From the NCBI GenBank assembly GCA_019752515.1, contig JAIEMB010000013.1, forward strand, positions 1 to 60,682: 60,682 nt of DNA. Direction: 5' to 3'. The translations under genes were made by a program, and so were the position numbers. Below, one piece after another: positions 1 through 8,187 of this stretch. Every line of letters begins with the position of its first letter. Position 1 is the first letter of the stretch. The notes under the pieces are model-generated. The model saw nothing but the letters and a program-made list of their open reading frames with translations. It ran no database searches and was not told the origin of the DNA. This stretch comes from Alphaproteobacteria bacterium. Lineage in GTDB: Bacteria > Pseudomonadota > Alphaproteobacteria > UBA9655.

Positions 1-108
1 CATAACATCAGTGTAGGAGAAGGAGGTATCCCCCTTGATAAATTTCTTCTCACTCCGGTAACAGCTTGGGTAGAAGAGCTTTCTGATAATACGAAAAAAC
101 GAGCTTAG
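1..108 (+). CDS. C-terminal end of an unidentified protein (partial)
   Basis: An open frame runs from the first base of the window to a TAG at 106-108, giving 35 residues that end in LSDNTKKRA. The gene starts outside the window. I do not recognise the family. It lies 34 bases before the left inverted repeat of an IS481-type element, so it could be an intact 3' end or could have been cut upstream. Without the upstream sequence I cannot say whether it is real coding DNA; the only support is the uninterrupted frame and ordinary composition. Confidence 0.3.
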   Translation, partial: HNISVGEGGIPLDKFLLTPVTAWVEELSDNTKKRA

Positions 109-142
109 CAGCAAAATTTAAATTAATTCTATAATCTAGGGG

Positions 143-1150
143 GGTGTTTAGTCCCAGAGTGTGAAGGTATAATCTATGAAGATTTACCATCCAAGGAGGA
201 ATTATGGGACAAATATTACACGGGTGCGCCAGAACGACTGCGGCAGTCGTCGCGCAATACAAAATAGTCAAGAAAGCTTGAGTCGTCTTGCTGAGCGCTA
301 TGATATCAACCCAAAAACTGTGGCTAAATGGAAGAAACGAACAAATGTGGAAGATGCGGCCATGGGGCCTAAACAAGCACATTCCACTGTACTCACTCCT
401 GAACAAGAAGCCATATGTGTAGCCTTTCGCAAAATGACTCTCCTCCCTCTGGATGACTGTCTCTACGCCTTACAAAGTACGATCCCTTCCTTGACACGTT
501 CCAATCTTCATCGCTGCTTTCAACGGCATGAAATTAGTCGTTTACCAGAGACAGAAGGTGATAAGCCCTCAAAGAAAAAATTTGCTAAGTATCCTATCGG
601 GTATTTCCATATCGATATTGCTGAGGTTCGTACAGAAGAAGGAAAACTCTACTTATTTGTAGCCATTGATCGGACATCAAAGTTTACTTATGCAGAATTG
701 TTAGAAAAATACACAAAAATGGAGGCAGCTCAATTCTTACGTAATCTGATCGCTGCTGTTCCTTACCACATCCATACTATACTTACTGACAATGGCATAC
801 AATTTATCAATCGTAAAAAGGATCAATGGGCTTTCATGCATATCTTTGATCGGGTCTGTCATGAACATCATATTGAACACAGACTAACCAAGGTTAATCA
901 TCCCTGGACAAATGGCCAAGTAGAACGTATGAACCGCACACTTAAAGAAGCCACTGTAAAGCGATATTACTACGATAGTCACAAGCAACTTAAAGAACAT
1001 CTCTATGCTTTTTTAAATTCTTATAACTTTGCTAAACGTCTCAAAACCCTTCGAGGTCTTACTCCTTATGAATTTATCATTAAATGCTGGCAAAATGAAC
1101 CAGAACGCTTTAATATAAATCCTCTCCATCACACCTTGGGACTAAACACC
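143..1150 (+). mobile_element. IS481-family insertion sequence with terminal inverted repeats
   Basis: The left end (143-164, GGTGTTTAGTCCCA then GAGTGTGA) is repeated in inverted form at the right end (1129-1150, TCACACC then TTGGGACTAAACACC). The two ends bracket one transposase frame and give an element of about 1.0 kb, normal for IS481. I saw no convincing target-site duplication. The transposase inside is frameshifted, so this copy is probably not autonomous. Confidence 0.75.
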
Positions 1151-1153
1151 TAA
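204..1153 (+). pseudogene. IS481-family DDE transposase, frameshifted near the start
   Basis: The family start is seen at the ATG at 204 (MGQILHGCARTTAAV), preceded by AAGGAGG. That frame leaves the family consensus after TTAAV, at about base 248. The expected continuation (RRAIQNSQESL) is in another frame and then runs unbroken to 1153. One missing base in the GCAGTCGTCGC stretch explains this. The long frame contains an HTH (LAERYDINPKTVAKWKKR) and an rve integrase core with catalytic D (FHIDIAEV), D (LTDNGIQF) and E (NGQVERMNRT). A start at 176 keeps one frame open but its first 24 residues match nothing in the family. Either a real inactivating lesion or a sequencing error. Confidence 0.8.
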
Positions 1154-1166
1154 CTTAATGTGATCT

Positions 1167-1361
1167 TTACATCAAGTTGCGCCAAATCGTTGAGATAGCA
1201 GGTAGAATGGTTTGCGTCCGACGACACTCCTCAATAAACCGCAACGCCATATCTTCGTTGGATCGAGCATCTTCAGCTTGCTTGTCAAGCCAAACCTTCA
1301 GGTCAAAGGTGCCCCGATCAGAGAAGATCTTGTAGCCATAGATAACTCGCAGGTCATCCAT
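1167..1361 (-). pseudogene. Fragment of Tn3-type transposase (DUF4158 N-terminal region)
   Basis: The 64 residues (MDDLRVIYGYKIF, then FIEECRRTQTILPAISTI) resemble the N-terminal DUF4158 region of large Tn3-family transposases, which normally have about 1000 residues. The frame ends in NLM and stop just before the IS481 right end, and nothing of the catalytic domain is present. The same frame stays readable a few codons upstream of the ATG (QADTSKH), so the ATG is probably internal to the original gene. A relic. Confidence 0.6.
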
Positions 1362-1475
1362 ATGTTTTGACGTGTCTGCCTGTGAGTAGCTCTTATGGGG
1401 AATGTAATTCCCTTTTAATCTTCTTCTGATAGGTGGGGGATTTTTAACGCCCCTACCTGGGGGATTTCACATTAG

Positions 1476-1685
1476 CGATGTGAAACTTCTTTGGAAGAGA
1501 TCCAAACAGATGCAGATCATTGGCTAAGACATTATAATGAACAACGGCCACATTCAGGGAAGTATTGTTATGGTAAGACACCTTGGCAAACCTTCCTGGA
1601 TGCAAAGCCTCTTGCAATTGAGAAAAATCTCGATACCCTTATCGAGACATCAGACAACTTTACTCCTATCGGTATTGCTGCCTGA
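1476..1685 (+). pseudogene. C-terminal fragment of a second IS481-type transposase
   Basis: The frame from 1476 (RCETSLEEIQTDADHW, then HYNEQRPHSGKYCYGKTP) is the last 70 or so residues of an IS481/IS3-group integrase, with the conserved YNxxRPH motif. The catalytic core is missing and the frame is closed upstream by a TAG at 1473. The motif TTGTCAGATCAAATTCTGAC at about 1696 resembles IS481 terminal sequence. It differs from the copy at 143-1150, so at least two IS481 insertions have occurred here. Confidence 0.65.
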
Positions 1686-1729
1686 TAACTCTTATTTGTC
1701 AGATCAAATTCTGACTTTTACAATTTAAA

Positions 1730-1758
1730 CAGAAGGAAGCTATAATAGCTTCCTTCTG
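1730..1758. terminator. Bidirectional rho-independent-like hairpin
   Basis: Perfect inverted repeat with 14-base arms (CAGAAGGAAGCTAT and ATAGCTTCCTTCTG) separated by one base, flanked by AT-rich sequence on both sides. It lies between the rightward transposase remnant and the 3' end of the leftward gene at 1802-2368, where a shared terminator would be expected. Confidence 0.65.
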
Positions 1759-1801
1759 CCTTATATTTGTTATTTATCTCGATTTAAAAAAGATTATCAC
1801 G

Positions 1802-2368
1802 CTATTCATTCACTTTAAAAAAAACCCACTCTATATCATCTTCATTTTCTGGATTATCCACCATTTTCAATGACTGTCTTTTTTCATCCATAGAAATAGT
1901 AGCTAGAAATGAAGTAGAAAAAAAGAGAGATTTACTTATGAGAGTATAATATGTAATAGATCCCTCAGTTTCTCTTAATTCAAATCTCCATTTTGTGTTA
2001 TTAGTGGTTCGATTCGATCGAGCTATAGTTCTATCACCTTCTACAGCTAATTTTGCGGGATGATTTTTATCCTCATGATACATATTTATAATTGTATAAT
2101 ATCCTGTAGGAGTTCCTGTTGAACCACTTACTTCTCTTTCAAATCGCCATTTTGTATTATTAGAGTTAAAATGTGATCGGTACACATAGTCTCCATGTGT
2201 CTCTGCATCTAAAACTCCTTCATCACAAAAATGTCGTTTACTTATTATCTTATAATAACACTCGGGATCAGGATCAAATTGTGCACACAGCGGGGAAATA
2301 CAGCTTAATCCCAAAGAAATAATGAAAAGCGTAGCAGCTTTTTTGTTTAAAAATAATAAGTTCATCAT
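1802..2368 (-). CDS. Secreted protein with three beta-trefoil (ricin-lectin-like) repeats
   Basis: The 188-aa product starts with a signal peptide (hydrophobic stretch ATLFIISLGLSCISPLCA, cleavage probably around residue 29). The mature part holds three related units, each beginning YYxIIxK/YYTxI and ending with a W-containing strand: YYKIISK to NNTKWRFE, YYTIINM to NNTKWRFE, and YYTLISK to IEWVFF. Threefold repeats of about 45-50 residues with a buried Trp are typical of beta-trefoil lectins and related carbohydrate-binding folds. I infer an exported sugar- or surface-binding protein, possibly acting in the host. It is divergent from the STAND gene at 2569 across 200 bases, so the two may share regulation. 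Family assignment rests on the repeat pattern only. Confidence 0.6.
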   Translation of the reverse strand: MMNLLFLNKKAATLFIISLGLSCISPLCAQFDPDPECYYKIISKRHFCDEGVLDAETHGDYVYRSHFNSNNTKWRFEREVSGSTGTPTGYYTIINMYHEDKNHPAKLAVEGDRTIARSNRTTNNTKWRFELRETEGSITYYTLISKSLFFSTSFLATISMDEKRQSLKMVDNPENEDDIEWVFFKVNE

Positions 2369-2568
2369 AATAGACTCCTTAAGTTTTATGAACCTTCACA
2401 CCATGCGAAGGCTTTTAGGAGTTCAACCAAAAATGAGCTTTTCTTCTATACGTGAAACACACTATAAGGGCAACTTACGTAGATTGATATACCTAGAGAA
2501 ACTATGCTAACCTTAAACAATATTGGAGTCATATAAATGTAAAAAGGCCATTTTAAGCAATCGTATGT

Positions 2569-5500
2569 ATGCAAAACAAAAATATTTCTTATCCTTTAGA
2601 TCTTTATAACGAGAACTTAAAGATAATTAATGGTGTCTCTTTTACTCCAAGAGAAATTGATATTATAGCTTGTCTTCTTAATAGAAGAGCTGCTTCCATA
2701 TCTTCTTTTTTATCGATTAGTGCTAGATCTGTTGAAACTCATACCCGCCATATAAGGCAAAAGGCAGGAGAACTCGCAAGCAGAGAAAATATAATTGACT
2801 TCATAGAAAAATCAGGAAAGCTCTCACTCATAAAAAATGATTACTACTTAAGCTTGCGACTCCGTGTTTTTTTTGAAGAGCAATTGAAAATTTTTGCTAA
2901 AGAAATAACTTTCAAAAACATTACTTGCCTTTTTGTTTATGAGCGAGGAGGAGAGTATAAAACCCCTCTTCTCCATTATTTAAAAGAAACTCTAAAACGA
3001 GTAGGAATCAAAATAAAAATCCATCTTAGTGAAAAATACAGTTTTCTTGCAACATACATCGATGAACCAGGTTCTCATCACTTTGTCCTTTATTTAATGC
3101 CAGACAACACAGCTACCTCCCAGCTAGCTCAAATAGATTTTACACACTTAAATAAGCTTATTTTTCTTCTTCCTCCTAATTTTTCAAATACATTTGATGT
3201 AAAAATAATAGAAAGCATAAAAAATAGGATTCTCTTTGAAAAAGAGAACTATTACATTTCTTTTTTTAAAATACTCAAAAAACTTTCCTCACATTCAAAT
3301 ATTAAAAAATGCGAAGAAGAATTTATACGTTACTATGAGAAAATTCAAAATATTTATCAAAAAACACCTGAATATCCTGAAACTCAGCTTTTAAAAGCAC
3401 TCACTTTTAATACAACCAAAATCAAATACCTCTATGGATTTTTTTATTGGTTAAAAAAATCCAAATTATGGTTGTCCTTAAGAGGACTCCTCTCTGTCTT
3501 AACTTTCTTACTGTTAACATTTACCTATATGGCACAGAAACCCAACGAACCAATTATATTCCCCTCAAATATTGTCTTTCCAAAGGATACTTTCTTCCTG
3601 GATCGTTCGGCGCTATTAAAACAAATAGACGCCAAACTTAAGAGGGGTGATGGTATACGTGTTGTTGCTCTTACTGGAATGGGAGGCGCGGGGAAAACAA
3701 CTCTTGCTCGTCACTACGTGCAACAGCAGAGCCAAAAGTCAATTCGTTGGGAGATTAATGCGGAAACACCGGAAAATATAAGGGAGACTTTTAATAGTTT
3801 AGCCCAAGGGCTTGCAATAACAGAAGATGACCAAAAAAGCTTAAGAGGTATGCAAGATATTAAAAACTCTAAGGAAAGGGAAAGCAAAGTTCTTCAGTTT
3901 GTTAAAGATCATCTTAGGACTTACCCTAATTGGCTTCTTATTTACGATAATGTAGAAGATTTTTCTAATGTTCTTGAGTATTTTCCTCATGATGTAGACG
4001 ATTGGGGACAAGGAAAAATCATTTTAACGACTCGGAATAATAACATTCAAAACAATAAATACATTAACGCTTGTATCTCCATAGGTGAATTAACCCCCTC
4101 TCAAAAAATTGAGCTCTTTAGAAAAATCATAGATTCTGAAAGTATTTCTTCCTATCAAAATCAAGAAGAAGTCCGTAGTTTTTTAAAAAAAATTCCTCCT
4201 TTCCCCTTAGACGTTACAGTTGCTGCTCATTACTTAAAAACAACAAATTCATCTTATAAAGAGTATTTAGAAAATCTATATAGCAATAATATACATTTCT
4301 CAAACACACAGGAAAATATTTTAAAAGAGTCAGGCGATTACATAAGAATTCGCTATAATATTATTACCTTTTCATTAGAACATATTTTAAATATTAATCC
4401 TGAATTTAATGAGCTGTTGTTTTTTATCAGTCTTCTAGATTCGCAAAATATTCCAAAAACACTTTTGAGAGAAGTTAAAGAGCTTTCAATTGTGGATAAT
4501 TTTATTTATTATTTAAACAAACACTCTCTTATTACTCAAATTTCAGATCCTATACCTTCCCTTTCCATTCACCGAAGCACACAAACTATAGCTTTAACCT
4601 ATCTTTTAGGGAAATTAAGGCAACCTCAAAGTAACGCACTCATTCATTCTCTGGTTAATGCTTTTGAGAAATATGCGTATGAGAGCGTAGATAATGAAAA
4701 TTTATTGAATATGAGATCCTTAGCAATGCATGCTGAGGTTCTTTTAAGCCATGGAAGTCTCTTGGATAACGATAGCAAAGGTTCGATCGCAGGAGTGTTA
4801 GGGTGTATCTATGCCTATTTAGGTGATTATCCACGAGCTCTGCAATTACTTGATGAAAGTATGGCTAGTTTAAAGGCAGGAGGAAGTAAAAATTATTTCA
4901 ACATTGCTCAATTCCTGCCTTATTTAGGGTCTGTATACTTAATGTTAGGTAACTATGAAAAAGCTCTTTCCGCGTTTGAGGAAAGTTTAGTTTTTTTTAA
5001 TAAATGCCGTTGTGAAGATAATACTGCTATAGCACGTATTCAAGCAAACTTAGGAAATATATACAGAGAAATAGGGGAGTATACTAAGGCTATTGCTTAT
5101 CTTGAAAAAAGCTTTTCTACATATAGTAAAGTCCTTCCTGAAAATCACCATAAAATAGGGGCTGTTTTAGTTATTTTGGGAAATATTTATAGAGCGTTAG
5201 GAAATTTTGAGAAAGCTATAGATCTTTTAAAAAAAGGTCTAGAAATTTATAAGTTACATTTTTCTGGAGATCATAGTGGAATCGGCTGGGTTTTATGTCA
5301 TTTGGGAATTACTTATACAGAACTTGGCAATTACGATGAAGCAACCAAATGTCTTGGGCAAAGTCTCGTAATTTATAAAAAGCAATTTCACGAAACCCAT
5401 GCTTGGACGAGTTGGGCCTTGACCCAATTAGGAATTTTATACTGTAAAAAGGGAAACTATGAGGAAGGTATAAAATTACTTGAGAATAACCTTGTTAACT

Positions 5501-5856
5501 TCAACAAAACTTATGGCGAAAGTCATATTGAAACAGCTAGAGTTTTAATGAACTTGGGTCAGGCTTATCTCCTTAAAAATAGTCTTGATATTGCAGAATC
5601 GTATCTAAAAAAATCTCTTAAAATATTTGAGGGAAATAGCCATCCTGATAAATACATAGTTTTAGAAGCTTTGGCTGATTTATGTTTAAAAAAATATTTA
5701 GATGGTACAATAAATTCACAACAACAGGTAAACTTAAAAAAACAAGCATTGAGCTACTTAACTCGATCTCAAGAAACAATAAAAGCCTACTTTCCAAAAG
5801 ACTCTCCTCATACTATAAGAATTCAACATAAACGTCAGTTGATTTCTTTAGATTAG
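2569..5856 (+). CDS. Membrane-anchored STAND protein: LuxR-type HTH, NB-ARC NTPase, TPR array
   Basis: 1095 aa. Residues about 20-70 form a LuxR/GerE-type HTH (FTPREIDIIACLL, then ISARSVETHTRHIRQKAG). An alpha/beta region of about 220 residues follows; it may be TIR-like but is undetermined. A single TM helix lies at about 299-321 (LSVLTFLLLTFTYM). The NB-ARC domain follows, with Walker A (GMGGAGKTT, about 370), Walker B (WLLIYDNVED, about 455) and sensor (KIILTTRNN). The last 330 residues carry about seven TPRs of roughly 42 residues (for example LGNIYREIGEYTKAIAYLEKS). STAND NTPases are ligand-switched sensors that oligomerise on activation. Here the HTH would be on one side of the TM segment, so it may be a membrane-tethered regulator. 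A paralogue of the same architecture is at 20726-24034. The start at 2569 has only a weak ribosome site. Confidence 0.8.
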   Translation: MQNKNISYPLDLYNENLKIINGVSFTPREIDIIACLLNRRAASISSFLSISARSVETHTRHIRQKAGELASRENIIDFIEKSGKLSLIKNDYYLSLRLRVFFEEQLKIFAKEITFKNITCLFVYERGGEYKTPLLHYLKETLKRVGIKIKIHLSEKYSFLATYIDEPGSHHFVLYLMPDNTATSQLAQIDFTHLNKLIFLLPPNFSNTFDVKIIESIKNRILFEKENYYISFFKILKKLSSHSNIKKCEEEFIRYYEKIQNIYQKTPEYPETQLLKALTFNTTKIKYLYGFFYWLKKSKLWLSLRGLLSVLTFLLLTFTYMAQKPNEPIIFPSNIVFPKDTFFLDRSALLKQIDAKLKRGDGIRVVALTGMGGAGKTTLARHYVQQQSQKSIRWEINAETPENIRETFNSLAQGLAITEDDQKSLRGMQDIKNSKERESKVLQFVKDHLRTYPNWLLIYDNVEDFSNVLEYFPHDVDDWGQGKIILTTRNNNIQNNKYINACISIGELTPSQKIELFRKIIDSESISSYQNQEEVRSFLKKIPPFPLDVTVAAHYLKTTNSSYKEYLENLYSNNIHFSNTQENILKESGDYIRIRYNIITFSLEHILNINPEFNELLFFISLLDSQNIPKTLLREVKELSIVDNFIYYLNKHSLITQISDPIPSLSIHRSTQTIALTYLLGKLRQPQSNALIHSLVNAFEKYAYESVDNENLLNMRSLAMHAEVLLSHGSLLDNDSKGSIAGVLGCIYAYLGDYPRALQLLDESMASLKAGGSKNYFNIAQFLPYLGSVYLMLGNYEKALSAFEESLVFFNKCRCEDNTAIARIQANLGNIYREIGEYTKAIAYLEKSFSTYSKVLPENHHKIGAVLVILGNIYRALGNFEKAIDLLKKGLEIYKLHFSGDHSGIGWVLCHLGITYTELGNYDEATKCLGQSLVIYKKQFHETHAWTSWALTQLGILYCKKGNYEEGIKLLENNLVNFNKTYGESHIETARVLMNLGQAYLLKNSLDIAESYLKKSLKIFEGNSHPDKYIVLEALADLCLKKYLDGTINSQQQVNLKKQALSYLTRSQETIKAYFPKDSPHTIRIQHKRQLISLD

Positions 5857-6055
5857 TATAGGATTTACACTTATCTACCTAAGAGCTAAAAGGAAGCGGA
5901 GATTATAAACAAAAGTTTTGGTAGAGGGAGGTACGGGATTTAATTGCCTCGTTGTTATGGGAAATTATCATCAAAAATAACGCGTTATAATAGTATTTAT
6001 TATGGGGTTTATGATATAAGATGCGTGATTCAATTACTCCAATTTTTTCTAAACA

Positions 6056-6667
6056 ATGATCGAAAAAAGAAAAAGAATCAAACACAAGGGCTTCTTTCAG
6101 ATTTTTTTGTCACGAAATCTTAATGTTCCTGCCTACCTTACTTTCCTTATAGGGTTAACTCTTGGTTTTATCCTATACCCCACTTTTTATTCGCCTTGGC
6201 TAGCTTCTACTTCAGAAAAGCCAATACTTCAGGTTTGCTTTAGTCCTGAGGGACAGTGCACAGATAAAGTTGTAGATGCCATTAACTCAGCCCAATCCTC
6301 CATTTACGTTGCTGCCTATGCTTTTACATGCCCCCGAATTTCTGAAGCCCTTCGAGATGCTTACAAGAAAGGTGTTGACGTTACGCTGCTCATTGATAAG
6401 TCTCAACTTAAAGAAAAATACTCCCAACTTCCCTTTCTTTTTGAAGAAGGGATCCCTATGTTTATTGATCCTGCGGAGGGAATAGCGCACAATAAAATTA
6501 TGATCTTCGATGATCGGTGGGTACTTACGGGCTCGTTCAACTGGACACGTGCTGCTAACTCAAAGAACGCTGAGAATCTTCTCCTCATTGATGACCCTTC
6601 CCTTGCTCAAATTTATAAGAAAAACTGGGAAAGTAGAGTGGAGAGGGCTAAAAAGATCGTTTGGTAG
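6056..6667 (+). CDS. Phospholipase D-like nuclease (PLDc_2), membrane-anchored or exported
   Basis: 203 aa with one hydrophobic N-terminal helix (about 24-45, VPAYLTFLIGLTLGFILYP), then a single PLD domain. The HKD signature is visible as HNKIMIFDDRWVLTGSFNWT. Proteins of this size with one HKD motif are usually phosphodiesterases of the Nuc/PLDc_2 group, which dimerise to form one active site and cut DNA or phospholipid. The N-terminal helix places the catalytic part outside the cytoplasm. Single-domain PLD proteins are common secreted factors in Rickettsia-like bacteria; I infer a similar role. No operon partner is evident: 200 bases separate it from the STAND gene and 269 from the next gene. 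Confidence 0.8.
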   Translation: MIEKRKRIKHKGFFQIFLSRNLNVPAYLTFLIGLTLGFILYPTFYSPWLASTSEKPILQVCFSPEGQCTDKVVDAINSAQSSIYVAAYAFTCPRISEALRDAYKKGVDVTLLIDKSQLKEKYSQLPFLFEEGIPMFIDPAEGIAHNKIMIFDDRWVLTGSFNWTRAANSKNAENLLLIDDPSLAQIYKKNWESRVERAKKIVW

Positions 6668-6935
6668 TTGAAGATTACAGAGTTCTTAACAGTAAGGAAA
6701 TGAGGGGCTCTCCCTAAATACATAAAAAAAACGTATTCTTAAACAACTCAGTAAAATAGATTTAAGTATCTATACGAAATTAAAGTTTTTTAACTCTCAT
6801 TTTCTAACAAATCGTAGATTTTTACTAAGGTTCACAAATTAAGCTTCATTTTTAAAATCTAAATACGTTATGATGAGCACAATAATTCTATCAATTGCAT
6901 TAACTTCTTATGCAGACATGTAAGTTTGATAAGTT

Positions 6936-7463
6936 ATGAGTAAAAATATAAGTAAAAATTTCTATCTTGTGCGAAAAAGCAAAACTTGTATGATTAGAGA
7001 TATAATAGCAAATAACCAAACACATATGCTCGTAGGGAATCTTACTATGGGGACCACTTTTAAGGTATTAAATTGGAAACATGAGCTAGCTCATGCAATT
7101 CCCGATAAGGCAGTAGGGATTAGTCTTGCCTCTTTAGCTGGAAATGAGCTCTTTACATCTTATGTTACAGAGATTTCGCCTCAGTCATTCGTCGCTGCTC
7201 ATTATCATCCTGAAGGAATAGAAATTTATCAAATCTTATCAGGGCAGGGCATGATGAAAACTGGAGTTGTTGTACCTGATAATACAATAAAATGGAATCA
7301 CCCGACTGAAGTTCAAAGTGGAGATTTTTTTACGATTCATCCTGGTATAGTTCATAGGTTAGAGAATAATTCTCTAGAAAAATTGATTTTGATTGTGACG
7401 TGTTCTCCTTCCAACTTAGTGCACAATCGTGTTGTAGTGGAGAAAGGATATTGTGGAATATAA
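6936..7463 (+). CDS. Cupin-domain protein
   Basis: 175 aa. The cupin core is in the C-terminal half: motif 1 as AHYHPEGIEIYQILSGQGMM (two His and a Glu in the usual metal positions) and motif 2 as GDFFTIHPGIVHRLENNS. Such small single cupins bind a metal and may be isomerases, dioxygenases or sensors; the substrate cannot be read from sequence. Its stop overlaps the GTG start of the methyltransferase at 7453, so the two are translationally coupled and probably act on the same small molecule. An MFS carrier is encoded convergently just beyond. Confidence 0.75.
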   Translation: MSKNISKNFYLVRKSKTCMIRDIIANNQTHMLVGNLTMGTTFKVLNWKHELAHAIPDKAVGISLASLAGNELFTSYVTEISPQSFVAAHYHPEGIEIYQILSGQGMMKTGVVVPDNTIKWNHPTEVQSGDFFTIHPGIVHRLENNSLEKLILIVTCSPSNLVHNRVVVEKGYCGI

Positions 7464-8187
7464 ACGCTCTAAGAAATGGGTCAGTACCTTAAACAATATG
7501 GGGTACATGTCTCTTACCATAGACCCCTTTACAAAAAAATTTATAGACTTTTGCGAGAAAAATCCAGGAATTAAGGTGTTTGAAGGCGGAGCAGCGTATG
7601 GTGTTGCTACCCACCTTGCCTTAAGGAAAGGGGCCTTAGTTACTGCCAATGATAGTGAACAGAGACATCTTGACCTACTATACAAATATACTCCTCAAAA
7701 CCTCCTGCCTGCCCTTGTACTAGCTCCTGGAACGTTGCCTTATGACGTTAACTTTCTGGATAATACTTATGGAGCAATTTACTCCTCTAGAATGATTCAT
7801 TTTTTAAGAGGTGAGGAAGTAGAAGCTTGCATGAACAGATTTTTTAATTGGCTTAAGCCGGGAGGAAAGATATTCATAATAGCTGAGAGTCCTTATTTGG
7901 GATGCTACTCCTCATTCATATCCGCATATGAAGAGAGAAAAAAACAAGGAGACCCTTGGCCAGGTTTACTAAAAGATACATCTCCCTTTAAATCTATTCG
8001 TTATAATAATATTCCTCATTTCTTGAATTTTTTTGATGTAGAAATTATGAAACGAGTTTCTAAACAAGCGGGCTTTAAAGTTGAGGTATGTGAATTCATT
8101 AATCGTAAGGATTTTCCTCCTGAAATACGATATGATGGCAGAGAAAGTGTAGGACTTATTGCTACGAAGCCCTTAACTTTTTCTTAA
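7453..8187 (+). CDS. SAM-dependent class I methyltransferase
   Basis: 244 aa from a GTG start preceded by AGAAAGGA and overlapping the end of the cupin gene. Motif I is seen as VFEGGAAYGVATHLALRKGA, followed by an acidic strand end (VTANDSEQ) and later NTYGAIYSSRMIHFLRGEEVE and WLKPGGKIFIIAES, the usual order of a Methyltransf_11-type Rossmann fold. It transfers a methyl group from S-adenosylmethionine to an unknown acceptor, most likely a small molecule given the cupin partner. The gene ends 26 bases inside the convergent MFS gene. Confidence 0.75.
   Translation: MEYKRSKKWVSTLNNMGYMSLTIDPFTKKFIDFCEKNPGIKVFEGGAAYGVATHLALRKGALVTANDSEQRHLDLLYKYTPQNLLPALVLAPGTLPYDVNFLDNTYGAIYSSRMIHFLRGEEVEACMNRFFNWLKPGGKIFIIAESPYLGCYSSFISAYEERKKQGDPWPGLLKDTSPFKSIRYNNIPHFLNFFDVEIMKRVSKQAGFKVEVCEFINRKDFPPEIRYDGRESVGLIATKPLTFS

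Noticed and set aside
50-406. 118-aa minus-strand frame over the IS481 start
   Set aside because: It lies opposite the transposase start and the left inverted repeat and has no family resemblance.
2569-5856. Assignment as MalT-type regulator
   Set aside because: MalT has its HTH at the C-terminus and no TM helix; here the HTH is N-terminal and the sensor is a TPR array after NB-ARC.
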